Assembly: GCF_000931465.1 (NCBI RefSeq)
Contig: NZ_CP010892.1
Coordinates: 6,347,388 to 6,411,387, forward strand
DNA from: Pseudomonas sp. MRSN 12121
GTDB lineage: Bacteria; Pseudomonadota; Gammaproteobacteria; Pseudomonadales; Pseudomonadaceae
Reading direction: 5' to 3'
DNA: 64,000 nt
Translations under genes and position numbers: made by a program
Part shown: positions 1-9,727 of the stretch, one piece after another
Layout of the letters: each line of letters begins with the position of its first letter
How positions within the stretch are numbered: position 1 is the first letter of the stretch
Notes under the pieces: model-generated
Databases searched by the model: none
Told to the model about the DNA's origin: nothing
The model's input: the letters and a program-made list of their open reading frames with translations, nothing else

Positions 1-519
1 CGGCAGGATGTCGGACAGGCAGGTCAGGTCGCGGATCTTCTCCATGGCCTTGTCGCGGTCCGGCAGTTTCAGCAGGTTGAAGTCGGCGTAAGGCACCAGC
101 ACGTATTCGGCCTGGCCGCCGGTCCAGTCACCCATGTCGACATAGCCGTAGGCACCGCCGGCACGCGCCGGGTTGACGGTCAGGCAGACCCCGGTGTGTT
201 GTTCCTTGCAGGAACGGCAGCGCCCGCAGGCCACGTTGAACGGCACCGAGACCAGGTCGCCGAGCTTCAGGTTCTCGACGTCGCTGCCCTTCTCCACCAC
301 CTCGCCGGTGATTTCATGGCCCAGGACCAGGCCGACCTGGGCGGTGGTGCGGCCGCGCACCATGTGCTGGTCGGAGCCGCAGATATTGGTGGATACCACG
401 CGCAGGATGACGCCGTGCTCGATCTTCCTGCCGCGCGGGTCCTGCATTTTTGGATAGTCGATTTTCTGTACTTCGACCTTGCCGTTGCCGAGATACACGA
501 CACCACGATTACCAGACAT
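1..519 (-). CDS. fdhA: glutathione-independent formaldehyde dehydrogenase (5' part only)
   Basis: Zinc- and NAD-dependent oxidation of formaldehyde to formate. The N-terminus reads MSGNRGVVYLGNGKVEVQ, followed by the zinc-alcohol-dehydrogenase segment with STNICGSDQHM (catalytic zinc Cys), GLVLGHEITGEV, and a structural-zinc cysteine cluster around 190-240. These match the FdhA/Pdh family. The gene runs off the left edge, so only about 173 codons are present. It is last in the glyA-soxBDAG-purU-fdhA direction, about 170 bp after purU, with a degenerate REP in the gap. Context fits detoxification of formaldehyde released by sarcosine oxidase and the other N-demethylation steps. Start chosen at the ATG at 519 because it matches the family N-terminus. 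Confidence 0.93.
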   Translation of the reverse strand, partial: MSGNRGVVYLGNGKVEVQKIDYPKMQDPRGRKIEHGVILRVVSTNICGSDQHMVRGRTTAQVGLVLGHEITGEVVEKGSDVENLKLGDLVSVPFNVACGRCRSCKEQHTGVCLTVNPARAGGAYGYVDMGDWTGGQAEYVLVPYADFNLLKLPDRDKAMEKIRDLTCLSDILP

Positions 520-615
520 GCTTTCACCTCGCTGTTGTTTTTATGAAACCGCGTTGCCAAAAAGAGGCAGCGCGTGGAGTGCTCGGGTACAGATGCTGTT
601 TCGTTTTCAAAATCG

Positions 616-671
616 CTATCGCGGGCAAGCCGGTGCGCTGTCCATGTAGGAGCGAGGCTTGCCCGCGATGG
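616..671. repeat. REP-like inverted pair between purU and fdhA
   Basis: A left half containing TATCGCGGGCAAG and a right half GTAGGAGCGAGGCTTGCC are in opposite orientation about 25 bp apart. This is the same element found at about 20 other sites in the window. It lies inside the sox transcription unit. Confidence 0.8.
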
Positions 672-688
672 CCGCAAAGCGGCCGGTG

Positions 689-1546
689 TTAAAGCACCAC
701 CGTCCGGTTGGCGTTCAAGAACACCCGCCGTTCGATGTGATACCCCACCGCCCGCGCCAGGGTCAGGCCCTCGATATCGCGGCCCTTGGCAATCAGGTCC
801 TCGGGGTAATGGCTGTGGTCCACCACCTCCACGCCCTGGGCGATGATCGGGCCCTCGTCCAGGTCGTTGTTGATGTAGTGCGCCGTGGCGCCCACCAGCT
901 TCACGCCCTTGTTGTAGGCCTGGTGATACGGCTTGGCGCCCTTGAAGCCGGGCAGCAGGGAGTGATGGATGTTGATCGCCTTGCCATCGAGCTTGCGGCA
1001 CAGCTCCGGCGACAGCACTTGCATGTAGCGCGCAAGGATCACCAGTTCGGCGCCGGATTCCTCGATCACCTGCCACACCTGGCGCTCCTGGGACGGCTTG
1101 TCGTTGGGGTCCAGGGGAAAGTGGTGGTACGGAATCTGGTGCCAGTCGGCCAGGGGCTTGAGGTCCGGGTGGTTGGACACCACCGCCACCACATCCATCG
1201 CCAGTTGGCCGATGCGCTGGCGGTAGAGCAGGTCGTTGAGGCAGTGATCGGCCTTGGAAACCATGATCACCACTTTCGGCCGATGGTGCGGCGGGGTCAG
1301 TTCCACGTTCATGTCGAAGGCCCGGGCGCGCTCGGCCAGGCTGTTGCGCAAGTCCTGCTCGTCGAAAGCCTCAGGCTGGCGGAACTCCACGCGAATGAAG
1401 AACCGGCCCGAAAGCCGGTCGTCGAAGGAATGGTGTTCGGTGACATAACAGCCCCGCTCGAACAGAAAACGGGTCACCGCGTCCACCGTGCCGAGCACGC
1501 TGGGGCAGTCGGCGGTGAGGATCCAGGTATCGGGGGCGCGGCTCAT
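689..1546 (-). CDS. purU: formyltetrahydrofolate deformylase
   Basis: Hydrolyses 10-formyl-THF to formate and THF. The 285-aa length is normal for PurU. Residues 1 to about 80 form an ACT-type regulatory domain (TWILTADCPSVLGTVDAVTRFL). The C-terminal formyltransferase domain shows NIHHSLLPGFKGAKPYHQAY, AHYINNDLDEGPII, and the catalytic Asn-His-Asp set. It sits downstream of soxG in the sarcosine oxidase operon. There it probably regenerates free THF from the C1 units that SoxBDAG loads onto THF, supplying purine formate and preventing folate trapping. The spacer to soxG (1547-1663) holds a REP pair. Confidence 0.97.
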   Translation of the reverse strand: MSRAPDTWILTADCPSVLGTVDAVTRFLFERGCYVTEHHSFDDRLSGRFFIRVEFRQPEAFDEQDLRNSLAERARAFDMNVELTPPHHRPKVVIMVSKADHCLNDLLYRQRIGQLAMDVVAVVSNHPDLKPLADWHQIPYHHFPLDPNDKPSQERQVWQVIEESGAELVILARYMQVLSPELCRKLDGKAINIHHSLLPGFKGAKPYHQAYNKGVKLVGATAHYINNDLDEGPIIAQGVEVVDHSHYPEDLIAKGRDIEGLTLARAVGYHIERRVFLNANRTVVL

Positions 1547-1589
1547 GCTGGGTAACTCCTGTTCTTGTTGGGCAACCGCGGCGCGGTCG

Positions 1590-1660
1590 AATCGCGGGCA
1601 AGCCTCGCTCCTACAGTAGGTTTGCAGGAGCGAGCGGCGATCCGACTTGCCCGCGATAAA
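1590..1660. repeat. REP inverted pair between soxG and purU
   Basis: ATCGCGGGCAAGCCTCGCTCC faces GCAGGAGCGAGCGGCGATCC...TTGCCCGCGAT. It forms a potential long hairpin inside the sox operon. Confidence 0.85.
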
Positions 1661-1663
1661 GTC

Positions 1664-2296
1664 TCAAGCCTGGACGCTGAGACCGTATTCGGCGGCGGCA
1701 TCCTGCAACCACAACCACCAGTAATCGGAGAAGCTGCGGCGGATCACCAGTTCCCAGGTGTCTTCGCCCATGCGGCGGATCACCAGTTGCGACTTGGCGA
1801 ACACCGTGCCGACGGCCTTGCCCACCGGGAAGTTGTTGGGGTGCACGTCATAGCTGGTGGACTTCATCAGCACTTCGCGCACTTTCGGCCCGGACAGTTC
1901 GAGGATCTGCTGGCCGCCGCTGACGTTGACGATCTGGATATGCAGGTCGCCCAGGGCTTCACGCAGTTTTTTCTCGGCGGCGAATTCTTCTCCGCCCGGC
2001 ACCACCAGCAACCATTCGTCCGGCCCCATCCACTGCAGGCTGGTCTCGCCCTTGGCGACCACGGTCAGGGCCACTGGCAGCTCCAGGCCCAGGGCCTGGT
2101 GCACGCCGGCGGCGAAGGCCGGGTCGTGGGCATCGCCACGGATGGTCAGGTGACCGAGGAGTTTCTTCTCGCGCAGGGTCACGCCTGCGTTCTTGCGGCC
2201 CTTGCCCACCAGGCTGGCGAGGTCGGCATGGTGCAGCGACGACTCGGCTTTGGCGCCGGAGGTGGGGCGCTGTTGGTAAACGTTGACTGCGGTCAT
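1664..2296 (-). CDS. soxG: heterotetrameric sarcosine oxidase gamma subunit
   Basis: Gamma subunit (210 aa) of the heterotetrameric sarcosine oxidase that demethylates sarcosine to glycine. It starts MTAVNVYQQRPTSGAKAESS. The later region with GPDEWLLVVPGG, GGQQILELSGPKVREVLMKST and the C-terminal SFSDYWWLWLQDAAAEYGL is typical of the GcvT-like gamma subunit. It lies 129 bp downstream of soxA, and this spacer contains a REP pair, whereas the soxB-D-A junctions are tight. The start at 2296 is favoured because upstream in-frame codons encode REP-derived residues that are not part of the family. Confidence 0.96.
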   Translation of the reverse strand: MTAVNVYQQRPTSGAKAESSLHHADLASLVGKGRKNAGVTLREKKLLGHLTIRGDAHDPAFAAGVHQALGLELPVALTVVAKGETSLQWMGPDEWLLVVPGGEEFAAEKKLREALGDLHIQIVNVSGGQQILELSGPKVREVLMKSTSYDVHPNNFPVGKAVGTVFAKSQLVIRRMGEDTWELVIRRSFSDYWWLWLQDAAAEYGLSVQA

Positions 2297-2329
2297 AGAG
2301 CACCTGTCTTCAAATTCTGCATCACACCC

Positions 2330-2418
2330 GTAGGAGCGGAGCTTGCCCGCGATGAATACGCCGCGGTCTGTCTGAGGCACCGCGTTGGGCTTATCGCGGG
2401 CAAGCCTCGCTCCTACGG
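2330..2418. repeat. REP inverted pair between soxA and soxG
   Basis: CGTAGGAGCGGAGCTTGCCCG faces TATCGCGGGCAAGCCTCGCTC across about 45 bp. It is part of the dense REP family in this window and is embedded in the sox operon. Confidence 0.87.
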
Positions 2419-2425
2419 GATCGGG

Positions 2426-5400
2426 TTAGACGTTCTGGCGATCGCCTTTCGGATCGAAGAACACCGAAGAAACGATTTCCGCCTCGATCACCGTGCCGTC
2501 GGCCAATGGCGCGAACACCCGCTCGCCCATCCGCTTCAGGCCGCCCTTGACCACGCCCATGGCAAACGAATAACCCAGGGAGTTGTGGGCGTAGCTGGAG
2601 GTCACGTGACCGACCATGCTCATCGGGATCGCCTGGTTGGTGTTGAACACCAGCTGCGCGCCTTCCGGCAGCCAGACATTCGGGTCGATCGGCTTGAGGC
2701 CCACCAGCTGCTTGCGCTGGTCGCGCACGCAGTCTTCACGGTTCATGCCGCGCCAGCCGATCCACGAGAACGGCTTGGTGCGACCGACGCACCAGCCCAT
2801 GTTCAGGTCGTCCGGGGTCATCGAGCCGTCGGTGTCCTGGCCGACGATGATGAAGCCCTTCTCGGCCCGCAGCACGTGCATGGTTTCGGTGCCGTACGGG
2901 GTCAGGTTGTACTTCTTGCCGGCCTCGACGATCTGTTCCAGCACGCCCATGGCGTAGTCGGCCTGGACGTTGACTTCATAAGACAGCTCGCCGGTGAACG
3001 AGATGCGGAACACCCGCGCCGGCACGCCGCCTACCAGGCCTTCCTTCCAGGTCATGAACGGGAAGCCGTCCTTGTCCAGGTCGATGTCGCTGACTTCGCT
3101 GAGCAGCTTGCGGCTGTTCGGCCCGGACAGGGTCATGGTCGCCCAGTGGTCGGTGACCGAGGTGAAGTACACCTTCAGGTCCGGCCATTCGGTCTGCTGG
3201 TAGATCTCCAGCCATTGCAGCACGCGCGCGGCGCCGCCCGTGGTGGTGGTCATGATGAAGTGGTTGTCGCCGACGCAGGCGGTCACGCCGTCGTCGAAGA
3301 CCATGCCGTCTTCCTTGCACATCAGGCCGTAGCGCGCCTTGCCCACATCGAGCTTGGTCCAGGCGTTGGTGTAGATGCGGTTGAGGAACTCACGGGCATC
3401 CGGGCCCTGGATATCGATCTTGCCCAGGGTCGAGGCGTCGAGCAGGCCGACGCTGTCGCGCACCGCCTTGCACTCGCGCTTGACCGCGGCGTGCATGTCT
3501 TCGCCGTTCTTCGGGAAGTACCAGGGACGCTTCCACTGGCCGACGTCCTCGAACTCGGCGCCGTTCTTCACGTGCCACGCATGCAGCGCGGTGAAACGTA
3601 CCGGCTCGAAGATATGCCCGCAGTGACGCCCGGCCACGGCGCCGAAGGTCACCGGCGTGTAGTTCGGACGGAACATGGTGGTGCCCATCTGCGGGATGCT
3701 CACGTTCAGCGAGCGCGCCGCGATGGCCAGGCCGTTGACGTTGCCCAGCTTGCCCTGGTCGGTGCCGAAGCCCAGGGCGGTGTAGCGCTTGACGTGCTCG
3801 ACCGACTCGAAGCCCTCGCGGGTCGCCAGTTCGATGGCGGCGGCGGTGACGTCGTTCTGCAGGTCGACGAATTGCTTGGGTGCCCGCGCGGTGCCTTTTT
3901 CATGGGGCACCTGGAACAGCGCCAGGGTGGGTTCCTCATGCCGGCTCAGGGCCTTGGGCAGCACGGCTTCCACCGCCTTGAAACCGGCTTCGCTGGCAGC
4001 GCGCACGCCACCTTCGAAACCGTCGGCCAGGGAGTCGCCGAGGCCGTAGACACCGTTGATGCCACCGACGCACACGCGTTTCTGCGGTGCTTCGCCCGGC
4101 ACGAAACCGAGGATGTCTTCACGCCAGGTCGGCTTGCCGCCCAGGTGCGAAGCCAGGTGCACCACCGGGCTGTAGCCGCCGGAGCTGGCAATCAGGTCGC
4201 AATCCAGCCACTCGCCGGGGCTGGTGACCTTGTGCGCCTTGACGTCGATGGCCGCGATGCGGGCACCGGTCACACGCTTGGTGCCGCGAGCCTCGATCAC
4301 CGCACTGGAAGTGAGGATGCGAATGCCCTTGGCACGGGCTTCTTCCACCAGCGCGCCACGCGGATTGTGCCGGGCATCGGCGATGGCCACCACTTGCAGG
4401 CTGGCGTCGAGCCAGTCCAGCGCCACGCGGTAGGCGTGGTCGTTGTTGGTGCTCAGCACCAGCTTCTTGCCCGGCGCCACGCCGTAGCGCCGCACATAGA
4501 CCGAGACCGCGCCGGCCAGCATGTTGCCCGGCACGTCGTTGTTGCCGTAGACCAGCGGGCGCTCGCAGGCGCCGGTGGCCAGCACCACGCGCTTGGCACG
4601 CACGCGATGGATACGCTGGCGCACCTGGCCGATCGGCGCGCGATCGCCGAGGTGGTCGGTCAGGCGCTCGTGAATGGTCAGGAAGTTATGGTCGTGATAG
4701 CCGTTCACGGTGGCCCGTGGCAGCAGGGTCACGTCGGGCAGCGACTTCAGTTCGGCGACCACCGCGGCGACCCAGTCGGTCGCCGGCTTGCCGTCCAGGC
4801 TTTCGCGGCTGTCCAGCAGGCTGCCGCCGAATTCCTCCTGTTCGTCGGCCAGGATCACCCGCGCACCGCTGCGCGCGGCGGCCAGGGCCGCGGCCAGGCC
4901 GGCAGGGCCGGCTCCGACGATCAGCACGTCGCAGTGCTGGTTCATGTAGTCGTAGGTGTCCGGATCGTTCTCGGTCGGCGAGCGACCCAGGCCGGCGGCC
5001 TTGCGGATGTACTTCTCGTAGGTCATCCAGAACGATTGCGGATACATGAAGGTTTTGTAGTAGAAGCCCGGCGGCATCAGCTTGCCGCCGACCTTGCCGA
5101 GAATCCCCATCATGTCGTTGTTCACGCTCGGCCAGCCGTTGGTGCTGGTGGCGACCAGGCCCTGGTACAGCGCCTGCTGGGTGGCACGCACGTTGGGGAT
5201 CTGGGTGGCTTCGGTGGCGCCGATCTGCAGCACCGCGCTCGGCTCTTCGGCACCGGCGGCGAAGATGCCGCGCGGCCGGGAATACTTGAAGCTGCGACCG
5301 ACGATGTCGACGCCATTGGCCAGCAGGGCCGCGGCCAGGGTGTCGCCTTCGAAGCCTTTGTAGCTCTGCCCGTTGAAGGTGAAGCTGAGGACTTTGTTGC

Positions 5401-5443
5401 GGTCGATGCGTCCGCCGTTGGACAGGCGATTGGACTGGCTCAT
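2426..5443 (-). CDS. soxA: heterotetrameric sarcosine oxidase alpha subunit
   Basis: Large subunit (1005 aa) that binds NAD and channels the methylene group to THF. An N-terminal 2Fe-2S-like region (FTFNGQSYKGFEGDTLAAALLANG) is followed by a Rossmann flavoprotein domain with LIVGAGPAGLAAALAAARSGARV near residue 175, a second nucleotide-binding region (VLATGACERPLVYGNNDVPG), and a C-terminal aminomethyltransferase-like THF-binding half (from about 600: RDSVGLLDASTLGKIDIQGPDAREFLNRI). Length and domain order match the family. Its ATG overlaps the soxD TGA by four bases (ATGA), which indicates translational coupling. Confidence 0.98.
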   Translation of the reverse strand: MSQSNRLSNGGRIDRNKVLSFTFNGQSYKGFEGDTLAAALLANGVDIVGRSFKYSRPRGIFAAGAEEPSAVLQIGATEATQIPNVRATQQALYQGLVATSTNGWPSVNNDMMGILGKVGGKLMPPGFYYKTFMYPQSFWMTYEKYIRKAAGLGRSPTENDPDTYDYMNQHCDVLIVGAGPAGLAAALAAARSGARVILADEQEEFGGSLLDSRESLDGKPATDWVAAVVAELKSLPDVTLLPRATVNGYHDHNFLTIHERLTDHLGDRAPIGQVRQRIHRVRAKRVVLATGACERPLVYGNNDVPGNMLAGAVSVYVRRYGVAPGKKLVLSTNNDHAYRVALDWLDASLQVVAIADARHNPRGALVEEARAKGIRILTSSAVIEARGTKRVTGARIAAIDVKAHKVTSPGEWLDCDLIASSGGYSPVVHLASHLGGKPTWREDILGFVPGEAPQKRVCVGGINGVYGLGDSLADGFEGGVRAASEAGFKAVEAVLPKALSRHEEPTLALFQVPHEKGTARAPKQFVDLQNDVTAAAIELATREGFESVEHVKRYTALGFGTDQGKLGNVNGLAIAARSLNVSIPQMGTTMFRPNYTPVTFGAVAGRHCGHIFEPVRFTALHAWHVKNGAEFEDVGQWKRPWYFPKNGEDMHAAVKRECKAVRDSVGLLDASTLGKIDIQGPDAREFLNRIYTNAWTKLDVGKARYGLMCKEDGMVFDDGVTACVGDNHFIMTTTTGGAARVLQWLEIYQQTEWPDLKVYFTSVTDHWATMTLSGPNSRKLLSEVSDIDLDKDGFPFMTWKEGLVGGVPARVFRISFTGELSYEVNVQADYAMGVLEQIVEAGKKYNLTPYGTETMHVLRAEKGFIIVGQDTDGSMTPDDLNMGWCVGRTKPFSWIGWRGMNREDCVRDQRKQLVGLKPIDPNVWLPEGAQLVFNTNQAIPMSMVGHVTSSYAHNSLGYSFAMGVVKGGLKRMGERVFAPLADGTVIEAEIVSSVFFDPKGDRQNV

Positions 5444-5769
5444 ACCTTCTCTCCCAGAGCCTGCGTGGCCGCTTTCGGGCTATCGGTCTTGTCGGTGAAT
5501 TGCGGCTTGGTACCGATCTTGTAGGTTTCGAGAATCTCGTAGGTCACGGTGTCGCGGGTGGCGTTGAAGTACTGACGGCAGCCGGCGGCATGGATCCACA
5601 GCTCGTGGTGCAGGCCGCGAGGGTTGTCGCGGAAGAACATGTAGTCGCCCCACTCCTCGTCGGTGCAGTTGTTCGGGTCCAGGGGACGCGGGATGTGCGC
5701 CTGGCCGGACGAATGGAATTCCTCTTCGGAGCGCAGTTCGCCGCAGTGAGGACAGAAGATGTGCAACAT
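5440..5769 (-). CDS. soxD: sarcosine oxidase delta subunit (zinc-binding)
   Basis: Small zinc-binding subunit (109 aa) of heterotetrameric sarcosine oxidase. The zinc ligands are visible as FCPHCGE at residues 6 and 9, and as H-A-A-G-C in ELWIHAAGCRQYF, which gives the Cys-Cys-His-Cys set known for the family. It lies 14 bp downstream of soxB and overlaps soxA by four bases, so soxB, soxD and soxA are likely co-translated in near-equal amounts. Confidence 0.97.
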   Translation of the reverse strand: MLHIFCPHCGELRSEEEFHSSGQAHIPRPLDPNNCTDEEWGDYMFFRDNPRGLHHELWIHAAGCRQYFNATRDTVTYEILETYKIGTKPQFTDKTDSPKAATQALGEKV

Positions 5770-5783
5770 GGGGATTTCTCCTG

Positions 5784-7034
5784 TTAGTGGGCGACGGCAG
5801 CAGCGCCGTGTTCGTCGATGAGGGCGCCGTTGTGGAAACGGTCGATGGAGAACGGTGCGGCCAATGGATGCATCTCGCCCTTGGCCAGGCTCGCGGCGAA
5901 CACGTTGCCCGAGCCCGGGGTGGCCTTGAAGCCGCCGGTGCCCCAACCGCAGTTGAAGAACATGTTCGGCACCGGCGTCTTGGAAATGATCGGGCAGGCG
6001 TCCGGGGTGGTGTCGACGATGCCGCCCCATTGGCGGTTCATGCGCACGCGGGACAGGACCGGGAACATCTCGACGATGGCCTGGATGGTGTGCTCGATCA
6101 CCGGGTACGAACCGCGCTGGCCGTAGCCGACCCAGCCGTCGATACCGGCGCCGATCACCAGGTCGCCCTTGTCGGACTGGCTGATGTAACCGTGCACTGC
6201 GTTGGACATGATCACGCTGTCGATGATCGGCTTGATCGGCTCGGATACCAGCGCCTGCAGCGGGTGGGATTCGATCGGCAGGCGGAAGCCGGCGAGCCTG
6301 GCCATGTGCCCGGAGTTACCGGCGGTGACCACGCCGACGCGCTTGGCGCCGATGAAGCCCTTGTTGGTTTCCACGCCGATGCACACGCCGTTTTCCTTGC
6401 GGAAGCCGATCACTTCGGTCTGCTGGATCAGGTCCACGCCCAGGGCGTCGGCGGCCCGGGCGAAGCCCCAGGCCACGGCGTCGTGACGAGCCACGCCGCC
6501 ACGGCGCTGGACGGTGGCGCCCATCACCGGGTAGCGGGTGTTCTTCGAGCAATCCAGGTACGGGATCTCGTCCGCCACCTGCTTGGCGTTGAGCAGCTCG
6601 CCGTCCACGCCGTTGAGGCGGTTGGCGCTGACCCGACGCTCGGAATCGCGGATGTCCTGCAGGGTGTGGCACAGGTTGTAGACGCCACGCTGGGAGAACA
6701 TCACGTTGTAGTTCAGGTCCTGGGACAGGCCTTCCCAGAGTTTCATCGCGTGTTCGTACAGGTGCGCCGACTCGTCCCACAGGTAGTTGGAACGCACGAT
6801 GGTGGTGTTGCGCGCGGTGTTGCCACCGCCCAGCCAGCCCTTCTCGACCACGGCGACGTTGGTGATGCCGTGCTCCTTGGCCAGGTAGTAGGCGGTCGCC
6901 AGGCCATGCCCGCCGCCGCCGACTATGACCACGTCATAGACTTTTTTCGGGGTTGGCGTGCGCCACATGCGCTGCCAGTTTTCATGATGGCTGAGGGAGT
7001 GCTTGAAGAGGCCGAAGCCCGAATAGCGTTGCAT
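5784..7034 (-). CDS. soxB: sarcosine oxidase beta subunit
   Basis: Catalytic flavoprotein (416 aa) that oxidises sarcosine. The FAD Rossmann motif is VVIVGGGGHGLATAYYLAKE near residue 30, followed by GNTARNTTIVRSNYLW. The His of GGVARHDAVAWG matches the position of the covalent FMN attachment in related enzymes. The C-terminal VDTTPDACPIISKTP...FNCGWGTGGFKATPGSG is typical. Two ATGs lie six bases apart (7040 and 7034). The second is preferred because its GGAG is about nine bases upstream, against about three for the first. The gene lies 23 bp after glyA. Confidence 0.97.
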   Translation of the reverse strand: MQRYSGFGLFKHSLSHHENWQRMWRTPTPKKVYDVVIVGGGGHGLATAYYLAKEHGITNVAVVEKGWLGGGNTARNTTIVRSNYLWDESAHLYEHAMKLWEGLSQDLNYNVMFSQRGVYNLCHTLQDIRDSERRVSANRLNGVDGELLNAKQVADEIPYLDCSKNTRYPVMGATVQRRGGVARHDAVAWGFARAADALGVDLIQQTEVIGFRKENGVCIGVETNKGFIGAKRVGVVTAGNSGHMARLAGFRLPIESHPLQALVSEPIKPIIDSVIMSNAVHGYISQSDKGDLVIGAGIDGWVGYGQRGSYPVIEHTIQAIVEMFPVLSRVRMNRQWGGIVDTTPDACPIISKTPVPNMFFNCGWGTGGFKATPGSGNVFAASLAKGEMHPLAAPFSIDRFHNGALIDEHGAAAVAH

Positions 7035-7057
7035 AGTCATTTGCTCCAAAACCGCAC

Positions 7058-8311
<1,254 letters not shown>

Positions 8312-8394
8312 CGCGTCTCTCCCAGCGGCGGTTGTGCGCCTTTCGTCTCGGTGAGGCACCTACCCTTCGGCAGTGCCCTTTGGATGCGATGGTA

Positions 8395-8414
8395 TGACCG
8401 GCGCAGACCGGTCA
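8395..8414. promoter_or_regulatory. perfect inverted repeat, candidate operator of glyA-sox operon
   Basis: TGACCGG, a six-base spacer CGCAGA, then CCGGTCA: perfect 7-bp arms centred about 94 bp upstream of the glyA ATG. The operon is known to be GbdR-activated in P. aeruginosa. I cannot say from the sequence whether this is the GbdR site or one for another regulator. Confidence 0.5.
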
Positions 8415-8581
8415 AATGCCTATGGACGCCACGCAAAGGTGCGTTTACGACATGGCCCGGCGCAGAGAGACCCAGGGCAGTGCGCGGTACGCGCGCAAGG
8501 CTCTATATCCATGGCTTGCCGGCCACCGCGAGCCTTCGTCACCGACCAGTGGCGCTACGGCTTCCAAGGCAATGCGCAGCC

Positions 8582-8735
8582 CTGTAGCCGCTGCCGAGCA
8601 CTAGCGAGGCTGCGATCGAGGGACGCAGTCCTCGCAAAACCTGAGCACGCGGTATTTCAGGAAGAACCAGGTCGCCTGGTTTTACGACCGCTTCGCGGCC
8701 GATCGCAGCCTCGCTGGGGCTCGGCAGCGGCTACG
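8582..8735. repeat. REP family B inverted pair
   Basis: TGTAGCCGCTGCCGAGC...GAGGCTGCGATCG at 8582-8620 is mirrored by CGATCGCAGCCTCGC...CTCGGCAGCGGCTACG at 8697-8735. It differs from the GTAGGAGCGAG family. A related single copy is at 14229-14276. Confidence 0.8.
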
Positions 8736-8761
8736 AGTATTCGCAGCGACAAGGGTCGCCG

Positions 8762-9505
8762 TCAGGCCAGCAGGTTGCGCAGCGCCAGCAGCAGGAGGAA
8801 GTGCCCGGGGTACAGCAGGTAGGCCCAGCGCCGCATCGGCGCAATGGACACGCCGCGCAAGCGCCGCAGCACCAGGAGCCCCAGCCATGGCGCCAGCAGG
8901 CAGGCGAGCAGCCCCCAGGCCGCCACCGGGTTGCCCAGGCGGGCCGCCGGCAGCAGGGTTTGCCACTGGTTCGCCGCCAGGCACAGCAGCCCCGGCAGCA
9001 GCGCCCAGTACCAGGGCCGCCGGAGCACCAGCAACAGCGCCAGCGGCAGCAGCACGCCGGCCAGGCCGAACATCAGCTGGCGGTCGAACACCCCGCCCAG
9101 CAGCGCCGCGCCAAGCCCCAGCCACAGCGCCAGCCCGCTGCGGCGCTGCCAGCCGCGCGCCACCAGCAGGCCCAGGGCCAGGGTCGGCAGGACATTGAGG
9201 GTGTCGGGGTCGGGTATGTAGAGCCGGTAGGGCACCTCGCTGAGCAGGCTGAACAGCAGCAGCCAGCCCAGGTAGCGCCACTGCCCCGCCCCGTCGCGAA
9301 CCGTCGCGCCAGAGCGCGCCACATTCGCCGCCAGCGCCAGGCAGAACCAGGGAAACGCCAGGCGCCCGGGCACATACAACCCATCCAGGGACCAACCGGC
9401 ATAGCGCAGGTGATCGAGCACCATGCCGAGCAGCGCCAGCCATTTGAGCAGGTCCAGGGCAGTGTCGCGCCCGGCGGTGATCGGGGTGGTCGTCAGGTCT
9501 CGCAT
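8762..9505 (-). CDS. TraX-like integral membrane protein
   Basis: 247-aa, very hydrophobic protein beginning MRDLTTTPITAGRDTALDLLKWLALLGMVLDHLRYAG. The DLLKWLALLGMVLDH start and the run of about eight Leu/Ala-rich membrane helices fit the TraX/acyltransferase-3-like family (chromosomal TraX homologues). Such proteins are suspected O- or N-acyltransferases, but the substrate here is unknown. No conjugation genes are nearby, so this is not evidence for a plasmid. Start placed at 9505, where the family motif begins. The gene is divergent from ltaE, with 222 bp between them. Confidence 0.75.
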   Translation of the reverse strand: MRDLTTTPITAGRDTALDLLKWLALLGMVLDHLRYAGWSLDGLYVPGRLAFPWFCLALAANVARSGATVRDGAGQWRYLGWLLLFSLLSEVPYRLYIPDPDTLNVLPTLALGLLVARGWQRRSGLALWLGLGAALLGGVFDRQLMFGLAGVLLPLALLLVLRRPWYWALLPGLLCLAANQWQTLLPAARLGNPVAAWGLLACLLAPWLGLLVLRRLRGVSIAPMRRWAYLLYPGHFLLLLALRNLLA

Positions 9506-9727
9506 AGGTCCTCGGGGTCGGTGTATTTTCCGTGCGTGAACAGGGCGTGTGCTCCCTCGCCAATCTTGGGTAAAGTGGCGCACCGCCGATCTCCAGGACG
9601 CCTGCGCGAGCTTGCCGGATCGGCCCCATTGCAGGTGCTGTACCCAAGGGTTCCCTACCCGGGAACACCTTATCCGGAGCCCTTTATCCAAGGTCTCCCC
9701 CTCGGACCCCTAGCACGGAAGACGGCC

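Larger units (their letters stand above)
8312..8761. other. intergenic region upstream of glyA
   Basis: About 450 bp with no credible gene. It holds the glyA promoter region with a perfect inverted repeat at 8395-8414, then a divergent pair of a second REP family at 8582-8620 and 8697-8735 next to the traX-like stop. The glyA and traX-like genes are both on the minus strand, so 8312-8761 is also the 3' region of the traX-like gene. Confidence 0.7.

Noticed and set aside
1565..5524. 1319-codon open frame on the plus strand opposite soxG and soxA
   Set aside because: It is a shadow of high-GC third positions in the sox genes. The translation is His/Gly/Ala-rich with no family pattern, and it runs across a REP.
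8762..9505. TraX-like gene as evidence for a conjugative plasmid or integrated element
   Set aside because: Chromosomal TraX homologues are common in Pseudomonas and no other transfer or integration gene is near.
9668..9695. TTATCC motifs upstream of ltaE as further DnaA boxes
   Set aside because: They read TTATCCGGA and TTATCCAAG, lacking the CACA half of the box.
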